Source: an uncultured bacterium (GTDB lineage Bacteria > Bacteroidota > Ignavibacteria > UBA10030 > BY39). From it: a stretch of 64,000 nt of DNA. The position numbers were made by a program, and so were the translations under genes. Below, in pieces: positions 57,252 through 64,000 of the stretch. A model generated the notes under the pieces. That model was not told the origin of the DNA, did no database searches, and was given only the letters and a program-made list of their open reading frames with translations. Numbering within the stretch: position 1 is the first letter of the stretch; each line of letters opens with the position of its first letter. Location: assembly GCA_937967455.1 (NCBI GenBank), contig CALCJK010000007.1:62001-126000 (forward strand). The letters run 5' to 3'.

Positions 57252-58310
57252 TCAGGCATTTTTAAGCAAATTCACCAGTACTATTGCTGTCATTGCTTCA
57301 GCTACAGGTATAATACGCGGACAGATACAGGGATCGTGCCTTCCTTTTATTGAAATTTCATATTCTTTTCCAGAAATATCAACAGTTGTTTGTTCCTTTC
57401 CAATCGAAGAAGTCGGTCTTACAGCAATTCTAAAAATAATATCTTCACCAGTTGATATACCACCTAAAACACCACCCGAATAATTTGTTTTAGTTTTTAT
57501 CCTTTTCAATTTCCGATCATAATAAAATTCATCATTTTGCTGACTTCCAAACATTGTTGTACACTTAAATCCTGTACCAATTTCAAAAGCTTTTACGGAA
57601 GGAATAGATAACATTGCATATGCAAGCATTGCATCAAGTTTATTGAATACTGGTTCACCAATTCCAGCCGGACAATTTTTAACAACAACTTCAACAATAC
57701 CACCGACAGAATCTTTTAGTTTCTGTACTTCAATTATTTTTTTTATAATTTTTTTAGCTGCATTTTTATCAGGACAACGAACTGGATTTTTTTCGATTTC
57801 ATTATAATCAATTTTTTTTGCTTCGATATTAAAAACTGATTTAGTGTAACCAATTATTTTTATATTTTTTTGTTCAAGGATTTTTTTTGCAATAGCACCA
57901 GCAGCAACTCTGGCAAGAGTTTCTCTACCAGAAGCTCTCCCACCACCACGATAATCATATATTCCATACTTCGCAAAATATGTAAAGTCGGCATGCCCAG
58001 GTCGAAATTTGTTTTTAAGATCCAGATAATCTTCCAAACGCTGATTGCGATTAAATACAATCATACAAATTGGTGTGCCAAGAGTTTTACCTTCAAAAAC
58101 ACCACTTAATATTTCAACTTTATCATCTTCAATACGCTGCGATGTTATAAAACTTTGTGCAGGTTTGCGCCTATCAAGTTCTCGCTGAATATCTTCCTCA
58201 CTCAAAGTTAAATTAGATGGAACACCATCAACAATTACACCTATTGCTTTGCCATGACTTTCACCAAAAGTAGTAATTTTAAAATTTTCACCAAATGTGT
58301 TACCGGTCAT
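57252..58310 (-). CDS. aroC: Chorismate synthase
   Basis: The 352-residue enzyme shows the three family signatures: GESHGKAIGVIVDGVPSN at the N-terminus, RPGHADFTYFAKYGIYDYRG with GGRASGRETLARVAAGAI in the middle, and GRHDPCICPRIIPVAEAM near the end. It turns EPSP into chorismate with reduced FMN as cofactor. It is the last gene of the shikimate operon and lies 9 bases after aroA. Confidence 0.97.
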   Translation of the reverse strand: MTGNTFGENFKITTFGESHGKAIGVIVDGVPSNLTLSEEDIQRELDRRKPAQSFITSQRIEDDKVEILSGVFEGKTLGTPICMIVFNRNQRLEDYLDLKNKFRPGHADFTYFAKYGIYDYRGGGRASGRETLARVAAGAIAKKILEQKNIKIIGYTKSVFNIEAKKIDYNEIEKNPVRCPDKNAAKKIIKKIIEVQKLKDSVGGIVEVVVKNCPAGIGEPVFNKLDAMLAYAMLSIPSVKAFEIGTGFKCTTMFGSQQNDEFYYDRKLKRIKTKTNYSGGVLGGISTGEDIIFRIAVRPTSSIGKEQTTVDISGKEYEISIKGRHDPCICPRIIPVAEAMTAIVLVNLLKNA

Positions 58311-58319
58311 ATTTTATTC

Positions 58320-59585
58320 CTAATTAACATATAATTTTTCAAACTTAACCCAGAATTCTGGAAAAGATTTTTTAACGCATTCTGAATTTTTTATTTTTAT
58401 ACCTTTTATTCTTAAACCAGCAATCGCAAAGCTCATTGCAATACGATGGTCATTATATGTTTCTACCTCTGCACCATGATATGAATTCGACGGTTCTATT
58501 ACAATTCCATCTGATAACTCAATAACCTTTGCACCAAGCTTCCTTAATTCATTCGAGATAGCTTTCAACCTGTCGGTTTCTTTGTATCGAATATGCTCTA
58601 CATTGTAAATTTTAGATTCACCATCAGCAAATAATGCAAGAATTGATAATACAGGTACAAGATCTGGAAACTCATTAGCATCAATTTTTAGAGCTTCAAT
58701 TTTTGTATCTTTGGCATTTACCCAAATACCATTTTCAATTTCCTCAATTTTACAATTCATTCTTTTAGCAATCTGTAAGAATTTTGAATCTGCCTGTTTA
58801 GAATTTGCTTTCAAGTTTATTAATCTAATTTCTCCATTCAAAATCATCGCAGCCAATATAAAATAAGCCGCCGACGAGTAATCTCCCTCTATTATATATT
58901 CAGTTGGTTTGTATTTAAGCTTATTATCCACAAAAAAGAAGGATTTTTCAAAATCCACTTTTACCCCAAAAGCATTCATAACATCAATAGTCAAATCAAT
59001 ATATGTTCTGGAGGAAATATCCTTGTTTATGAAAATACTTACTGGATTTTCAGCATAAGGTGAAGATAACAGAATTGAGGATAAAAACTGACTGCTAAGG
59101 CTGGAATCGATACCTGTAGTTCCACCTTTAAATTTTCTGCCTTTAATTTTTACAGGAGGGTATCCATTGGTTGTTTCGACATCAGCACCTAAATTAGAGA
59201 GTGCATTAGTAAGGTCAAATATTGGTCTCTCTAACATTCTTCTATCTCCTGTTAAGATAGTAATACCATCGGCGAGCGTTGCGAAGCTTGCAAGAAAACG
59301 CATTACAGTTCCAGCATTACCCGTAAAAATTTCATGATCTGGTGCTTTTAAGGAATATGAATTACCAAATATATTCAATGTATCATCATTTTGTGTTACT
59401 TTGACTCCAAAACTTCTTAGTGCTTCAATCATAATTTTGCAATCCTCAGCAGTTGGGAAATTTTTAATAACTGAAACACCATTTGCAAGAGCTGCAGCAA
59501 TCAATGCTCTATTAGCAATACTTTTTGAACCAGGTATTGATATTACTGTGGATATTTTTTCCAGTGGCTTTATCAATTTATCCAT
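58320..59585 (-). CDS. aroA: EPSP synthase (3-phosphoshikimate 1-carboxyvinyltransferase)
   Basis: This 421-residue enzyme has SIPGSKSIANRALI for shikimate-3-phosphate binding, GNAGTVMRFLASF for the PEP site, LSSQFLSSILL, and RYKETDRLKAI near the C-terminus. It joins PEP to shikimate 3-phosphate. The gene overlaps the end of aroDE by 8 bases. No aroK is seen in the window, so the phosphorylation step is encoded elsewhere. Confidence 0.96.
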   Translation of the reverse strand: MDKLIKPLEKISTVISIPGSKSIANRALIAAALANGVSVIKNFPTAEDCKIMIEALRSFGVKVTQNDDTLNIFGNSYSLKAPDHEIFTGNAGTVMRFLASFATLADGITILTGDRRMLERPIFDLTNALSNLGADVETTNGYPPVKIKGRKFKGGTTGIDSSLSSQFLSSILLSSPYAENPVSIFINKDISSRTYIDLTIDVMNAFGVKVDFEKSFFFVDNKLKYKPTEYIIEGDYSSAAYFILAAMILNGEIRLINLKANSKQADSKFLQIAKRMNCKIEEIENGIWVNAKDTKIEALKIDANEFPDLVPVLSILALFADGESKIYNVEHIRYKETDRLKAISNELRKLGAKVIELSDGIVIEPSNSYHGAEVETYNDHRIAMSFAIAGLRIKGIKIKNSECVKKSFPEFWVKFEKLYVN

Positions 59586-60984
59586 TTTTTATTGCTTGTC
59601 GAAAGAAAGCTTTTTGAAGGCTTGCCTGTTTTTTAAATATAGTCGAACCACTTATGATATCGCAACCTTTAGATTTCGCAAAGATCAAGAGTCGTGTAAT
59701 AGCTGGATTATAAACAAAATCAACCACAAGCATACCGGGTTTAAGAACGCTCTCTTCAACAGGTGAAGCGGTATAATCAGGCATCATACCTACCGATGTA
59801 GCGTTTATCAAAATCTGAAACTTGTGTTTTGATATATTACTGAACTTATCGTATTCACATTTGAAATGTTGTGCTAAATTTTTAGCCTGAAATTGATCCC
59901 TTCCAAAAATAACTACTCTGGCTTTTTTTTGCACTGCTGCATAAATAGCACTTCGTGCAGCACCACCCGTTCCTAAAACCGCAACAGTTTTTCTGGATAA
60001 ATTATCCGGTAACAAACTCAACATTGCCATTGCATCAGTATTATAACCATATAAACGATTATTCTTTTTGATGATTGTATTTACAGCACCAATTCGTTTT
60101 ACTTCATCGGAAGCTTCATCAATATATTTTACTGCAACTTCTTTGAATGGTTTTGTAATACTCAAACCAGTTATAATCGGTTTAAATTCCTTTATGAACT
60201 TATGAAAGTCATCTACAAGAAAATTTAGGTAAATAGCATTTAATTTGTAGCTCTTAAATGTGCGATTATGTGTATAAATTCCTTGACTATGCTTTACAGG
60301 ATTCCCTGCAAGTCCAAATATTTTTGTATCGGAGTTTATTTTTTTGTAATTATAAACATCCAGAAGTTGTTTAACAGGTATTTGTCCCTCTGCAGTTAGA
60401 AGTTCTGGCTTTAGAGCAGCATAAGTAATTGCAGAGCCAAACTTAGGAGCTAAAATCCTACTTATTTCACCTTTTTCGCCCATACAAAAAGCAACAAGCT
60501 TTATTGCATCTTTTTCATTCTTTTTTAAAAATTTAAAAACCTTGATGTTATCATTAATATCATTTGCATAGCAGGCAATTTTTATATAATTGGGCGAATA
60601 TGATTTTAATTTATTATATATTGATTGAAGTTCTGCTGGAGTTTGTTTAAAATTATGATATGATAAAATAACATTCGTCTTTTTTTCTTTAGCATATTTG
60701 ATCAATTTAATGATATTATCTGTTAGCATTTCAGCATCTATATCAATGAAATCAGCCTTTAAATCAACAGCTCTGGTAAGTAAACTAATAAATTCAGTTT
60801 CGTTTATTGATTTATCGCGCAGTGTAAATATTATTTTGGGTCGAGGTTGCGTAAGTATATTTTCGAGATCTAAATCTCGTGCCTTCTCTACTCTTAACTC
60901 AATAAAATCATAAACAGAATAGATTTTATCATATAATTTTAAAAACTTTTTGAAATTATCAACAATTATGCTAACGCAAATCAT
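59578..60984 (-). CDS. aroDE: Fused 3-dehydroquinate dehydratase (type I) and shikimate dehydrogenase
   Basis: The protein has 468 residues. The N-terminal half (1 to about 205) is a type I dehydroquinase with the catalytic Glu in FIELRVEKA, the His of LSYHNFKQ and the Schiff-base Lys of YIKIACYA. The C-terminal half (about 215-468) is shikimate dehydrogenase with NPVKHSQG, the catalytic Lys in SITKPFKEV, GAVNTI, NTDAMAM, and the NADP-binding GTGGAARSAI. Both sets of key residues are present, so both reactions should work. It joins two consecutive steps in one chain, as in plants and some bacteria. It overlaps aroB by 14 bases and aroA by 8. Confidence 0.95.
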   Translation of the reverse strand: MICVSIIVDNFKKFLKLYDKIYSVYDFIELRVEKARDLDLENILTQPRPKIIFTLRDKSINETEFISLLTRAVDLKADFIDIDAEMLTDNIIKLIKYAKEKKTNVILSYHNFKQTPAELQSIYNKLKSYSPNYIKIACYANDINDNIKVFKFLKKNEKDAIKLVAFCMGEKGEISRILAPKFGSAITYAALKPELLTAEGQIPVKQLLDVYNYKKINSDTKIFGLAGNPVKHSQGIYTHNRTFKSYKLNAIYLNFLVDDFHKFIKEFKPIITGLSITKPFKEVAVKYIDEASDEVKRIGAVNTIIKKNNRLYGYNTDAMAMLSLLPDNLSRKTVAVLGTGGAARSAIYAAVQKKARVVIFGRDQFQAKNLAQHFKCEYDKFSNISKHKFQILINATSVGMMPDYTASPVEESVLKPGMLVVDFVYNPAITRLLIFAKSKGCDIISGSTIFKKQASLQKAFFRQAIKNG

Positions 60985-62065
60985 AAAACATTAATAAAGT
61001 TTTAAGTTCATTTTCATTTAGCAGCACATTGATTTTGGCACTTCCGATTTTTTTTATGAGTGTAAAATTTACTCCGAAATCGTTGGATTTTTTATCTATC
61101 TGAATTGCCTTCAAGTAATCTTCCATCGTATAGTTTTTTGGTAAATCTGTTTCAAAACCGAATTTATTCAAAAGTGTTTTTAACCTATCAGAATCTTTCT
61201 TTGACAGAAGTCCAAGCCGTACAGAAAAATCAGCTTCAACAGCCATACCTCTTGCAACAGCATAACCATGCTGAATTTTGTAATTCGATAGAAGCTCAAT
61301 TGCATGACCAATTGTGTGTCCAAAATTTAAAATTCTTCTGTAAGATTTTTCCCGCTCATCTTTGCTAATCACCTTTGCTTTTAATTCACAACATCTAAAA
61401 ACAATTTCTGTTATAACATCCAGTTTAAGCTTCTTCAACAATCTGGATTTATTTTCTAAGATTTCAAACAACTCAGCATCGAGAACTGCACTGTACTTTA
61501 TCACTTCGGCTAAACCATTTAAATAATCAGAAAAGGAGAGAGTCTTAAGCACAGAAGTATCAATTAACACTTCCTTTGGTGGATAAAATGCACCAATTAA
61601 ATTTTTACCAGAAGGGTGGTTAATTCCGACTTTACCACCAACACTACTATCTACCTGTGCGAGTAAAGTTGTGGGAACCTGAATATACTCTATTCCTCTG
61701 AAAAGAGTAGTTGCAATAAATCCAGCCAGATCGCCCACAACTCCTCCACCCAGAGCAATTATCAAACTTGATCGATTTGCGCCAGAACTTATCAATCTGT
61801 CTTCCAGCAATTCTTTCATCTGGCGAGTTTTTGATTGTTCGCCAGCTTTAAACGAAATTAACTTTACATTTGCTCCAAAACTTTTCAAACTATCGGTTAA
61901 TTTATTCCCATAGAGATTTTTAACATTATTATCCGTAATTATAAATATTTTACGATCGGAATATTTTTTAAAAATATAATCTGCCAATTTTGCTATATTT
62001 AAACCAACTAATATATCATACGAATAAAATGCTTCAGTTGATGTTCTGATTCTAATTTTTTTCAT
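60971..62065 (-). CDS. aroB: 3-Dehydroquinate synthase
   Basis: The 364-residue enzyme has the NAD-binding GGGVVGDLAGFIATTLFRG motif, QVPTTLLAQVDSSVGGKVGI, GKNLIGAFYPP and the zinc-ligand motif NFGHTIGHAIE. It converts DAHP to 3-dehydroquinate. It is followed with overlap by the fused aroDE, and its start lies 3 bases after the peptidase gene, so all six genes from about 64 kb down may form one transcript. Confidence 0.97.
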   Translation of the reverse strand: MKKIRIRTSTEAFYSYDILVGLNIAKLADYIFKKYSDRKIFIITDNNVKNLYGNKLTDSLKSFGANVKLISFKAGEQSKTRQMKELLEDRLISSGANRSSLIIALGGGVVGDLAGFIATTLFRGIEYIQVPTTLLAQVDSSVGGKVGINHPSGKNLIGAFYPPKEVLIDTSVLKTLSFSDYLNGLAEVIKYSAVLDAELFEILENKSRLLKKLKLDVITEIVFRCCELKAKVISKDEREKSYRRILNFGHTIGHAIELLSNYKIQHGYAVARGMAVEADFSVRLGLLSKKDSDRLKTLLNKFGFETDLPKNYTMEDYLKAIQIDKKSNDFGVNFTLIKKIGSAKINVLLNENELKTLLMFYDLR

Positions 62066-62068
62066 AAA

Positions 62069-63496
62069 TTAATTCAAAGGATTTCCATCAGGGTCAAGTA
62101 ACTGCACTTTACCAAAATTTAAATCCTCAAGCGAATTTTTAATTAATTCGTAATCTCCCACCACAACAATGCTCATTTTTTCCGGATTCAAATACTTCTC
62201 ACTTACAGCACGCACATCTTTAATCGAAATATTTTTTATTCTGGATAAATATTCATCAAAATAATTTTCCGGCAGGTTATAAATTACAAGATTAGCTAAT
62301 TGAGTTGCAATCTGAGCAGGAGTTTCAAAAGACCGGGGGAAAGAAAGCAGGATGCTATTTTTTGCAAATTTTAATTCTTCCTCCGAAATATCACTTTCTT
62401 TCATTTTTTGTATTTCATTTAAAAGTTCTGAAACACAACTATCTGTTACGCTTGATTTAAATCCACCTCCAGCATTGAAAGTACCTAACTTTTTTCTATA
62501 TGTGAAGCCAGAGCGAGCACCATATGTATAACCTTTTTGTTCTCTTAAGTTCCAGTTAATCCGACTGTTAAAATTTCCACCTAATATCATATTCATTACT
62601 TCAAGTGCAAAATAATCGGGGTTGTTGCGTTCAACAGCCAAACATCCAACTCTAATCTGAGATTGAGGTGCGCCAGGTTTATCTACTATAAATATACCTG
62701 GTTTAAAATCTGCCTGGACATTTGGGATATCAGGGATTTTGAAATCAGAATTTTTCCAGTCCGCAAGTTGCTTTTCAAGCTGTTTTTTCAATTCATTTCG
62801 TTTAATATCACCAACAACAATTAGCACAGCACCTCGTGGTACAAAATACTTCTTATATAGTTCACGCAAATCATTCACGTCAATAGAACTCAAACTTGCC
62901 TCTGTGCCTTCCACAGGCTTACCATAAGGATGATCTGCAGCATAAACGACTTTTGAAAAAATTTTATTAGCAGTTACATCAGCTCTGTCCTTTTGTTGAA
63001 GCAATGATGTAATAACTTCATCTTTTACGCGATGGAATTCAGAATCTGGAAATATAGAATTTTGCAATATATCGGCTGTAATTGAAAGGGATCTTTCAAA
63101 GTGCTTTTTAAGTGTTAAGATCGAAATAAAACTGGCATCGTGAGATGTTGAGGCACTAAAACGAGTTCCCAGATATTCAAATTCATCAGCAATATCAAAT
63201 ATGCTACGACTTTTTGTTCCAGCATCAAGTAGTCGAACAAGCAGGTTAAATGCACCTGATTTATCAACGGGGTCGTATGCACTTCCAGCGCCAAAAACAA
63301 ACTGCATCTGAATTATCGGTAATTGATTATATTCCACTAATTTTACCTGCAAACCGTTTGATAATGCAAAAGACTGTATCTTTGGAAATTTGAAAATCGG
63401 TGTTTTGCCTTCCTTTGGTTTATTTGTACGATCTATTTGAGAAAATAAATTACTCATAAATAAAATCAACAGTAAAAAGTATTTTAAATATTTCAT
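62069..63496 (-). CDS. Secreted M16 peptidase-like protein without catalytic motif
   Basis: The protein has 475 residues. A signal peptide (about 1-19, ending LFSQ) is followed by two M16 domains. The place of the HxxEH zinc motif reads GAFNLLVRLLDAGT, so His and Glu are lost. The second domain keeps the substrate-side Arg/Tyr element (REQKGYTYGARSGF). This matches the non-catalytic partner of a two-protein M16B peptidase. The gene just upstream, 13 bases away, is the other member. It acts in the periplasm or at the surface. Confidence 0.9.
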   Translation of the reverse strand: MKYLKYFLLLILFMSNLFSQIDRTNKPKEGKTPIFKFPKIQSFALSNGLQVKLVEYNQLPIIQMQFVFGAGSAYDPVDKSGAFNLLVRLLDAGTKSRSIFDIADEFEYLGTRFSASTSHDASFISILTLKKHFERSLSITADILQNSIFPDSEFHRVKDEVITSLLQQKDRADVTANKIFSKVVYAADHPYGKPVEGTEASLSSIDVNDLRELYKKYFVPRGAVLIVVGDIKRNELKKQLEKQLADWKNSDFKIPDIPNVQADFKPGIFIVDKPGAPQSQIRVGCLAVERNNPDYFALEVMNMILGGNFNSRINWNLREQKGYTYGARSGFTYRKKLGTFNAGGGFKSSVTDSCVSELLNEIQKMKESDISEEELKFAKNSILLSFPRSFETPAQIATQLANLVIYNLPENYFDEYLSRIKNISIKDVRAVSEKYLNPEKMSIVVVGDYELIKNSLEDLNFGKVQLLDPDGNPLN

Positions 63497-63509
63497 TTTA
63501 TCAACTCCG

Positions 63510-64000
63510 CTATTGAGCTTTTAGTTCAGTTTTACCTTTAGGCACTACACTGAGCACAACCTTACCATTTTGTTTTAAATACAAATTTGCAACTCGTTTA
63601 ATATCACTCACAGTAACTTTTTTATAACGATTTAAATCTTCATTAAAATATCCTGGATCACCAACAAAAACATTATATCTGTTTAATTGATCAGTTCTAC
63701 CTCCAAATCCGCCAAGTGATTGCAACCTGTAAATAAAATTAGCTTCTGTTTCATTCTTCGAGAGTTCAAGCTCTTTTTCAGTTACACCTTCCAACTTGAT
63801 TTTTTCAAGCTCAGAATTAATTACATCTTCTATCTCTTTCAGTGATATTCCCTGTTTTGCTGTAGAGACAATACTAAACGAGCCTGAGATTTCAGCACTA
63901 TTATTATACGCAAATACATCCTGTGAAATTTTCTTTTCATAAACCAGCAATTTGTACAATCTGGAGTTCTTCCCTCTCGATAAAATACTTGCCAGCAGAT
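63510..64000 (-). CDS. M16 peptidase, C-terminal part (5' end outside window)
   Basis: The frame is open through base 64000, so the TTG at 63959 is not the start. The visible C-terminal 160 or so residues begin with the M16 motif ILSRGKNSRLYKLLVYEKK, followed by FGGRTDQLNRYNVFVGDP and ending KVVLSVVPKGKTELKAQ. The N-terminal half, where the HxxEH zinc site would be, lies outside. Paired with the inactive homologue downstream, it is probably the catalytic subunit (inference). Confidence 0.85.
   Translation of the reverse strand, partial: LLASILSRGKNSRLYKLLVYEKKISQDVFAYNNSAEISGSFSIVSTAKQGISLKEIEDVINSELEKIKLEGVTEKELELSKNETEANFIYRLQSLGGFGGRTDQLNRYNVFVGDPGYFNEDLNRYKKVTVSDIKRVANLYLKQNGKVVLSVVPKGKTELKAQ

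Noticed and set aside
59578-60984. Treating aroDE as an artefact of a lost stop codon.
   Set aside because: Both domains are complete with all catalytic residues, and this fusion is a known arrangement in other lineages.
1-64000. tRNA or rRNA genes, insertion sequences, prophage or integrase genes.
   Set aside because: No cloverleaf-type sequence, rRNA motif, transposase or integrase was recognised in any gap or frame.

Overview
The window looks like a chromosomal piece of a free-living, AT-rich member of the Bacteroidota/Chlorobiota (FCB) group, most likely the Ignavibacteria. This rests on eight secreted proteins ending in a type A type IX secretion (T9SS) sorting domain with the NYPNPFNP signature, on a batB-C-D-E operon of the Bacteroides aerotolerance type, and on family-level similarity of the housekeeping genes. 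Where promoters can be read they have ordinary TTGACA/TATAAT-like boxes rather than the TAnnTTTG box of Bacteroides. No rRNA, tRNA, CRISPR array or insertion sequence was seen.

Plus-strand half (1-29.4 kb). 1-3.9 kb: the end of a Bat operon (batB partial, batC, batD, batE). 3.9-8.7 kb: a signalling block made of a Cache-HAMP histidine kinase, an NtrC-type sigma54 activator, and a two-receiver protein with a Cys-bearing linker that sits behind a well-formed sigma54 promoter. A strong terminator (8711) and a sigma70 promoter (8758) then open a polysaccharide locus (8.8-24.4 kb). It holds nucleotide-sugar enzymes, an SLBB export protein, a Wzz-like copolymerase, several glycosyltransferases, a Wzx-like flippase, a Wzy-like polymerase, a polyprenyl glycosylphosphotransferase, and a GT2 fused to a degenerate copy of that transferase. 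Housekeeping genes follow: accA, a YbgC-like thioesterase, a 58-residue Trm112-like zinc protein, nadC, a second flippase and prfA. They end at a bidirectional terminator (29470).

Minus-strand half (29.5-64 kb). 29.5-56.7 kb is a surface-protein region, read from right to left. It contains very large T9SS cargo proteins (beta-helix, SdrD-B-like, FN3, BNR/Ycf48-like repeats) that share several unnamed modules. Inside it lies a compact chaperone-usher-like operon (41.4 to 37.3 kb): a small secreted pilin-like protein, a PapD-like chaperone and an outer-membrane usher-like barrel. Two Ycf48-like T9SS proteins follow directly. The operon has a perfect-spacing sigma70 promoter, a long folded leader, and a stem-loop between the subunit and chaperone genes. 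This is the best candidate in the window for a little-described system: chaperone-usher and T9SS clients in one transcription unit. 56.7-57.3 kb is a non-coding stretch with tandem promoters. 57.3-64 kb is a tightly packed operon, read leftwards: two M16 peptidases (one without catalytic residues), aroB, a fused aroD-aroE, aroA and aroC, which covers most of the shikimate pathway.

Taken together the window is devoted to the cell envelope. It encodes periplasmic/inner-membrane Bat proteins, capsule or O-antigen synthesis, a pilus-like assembly system, and T9SS-exported surface proteins, with one sigma54-linked two-component system nearby.
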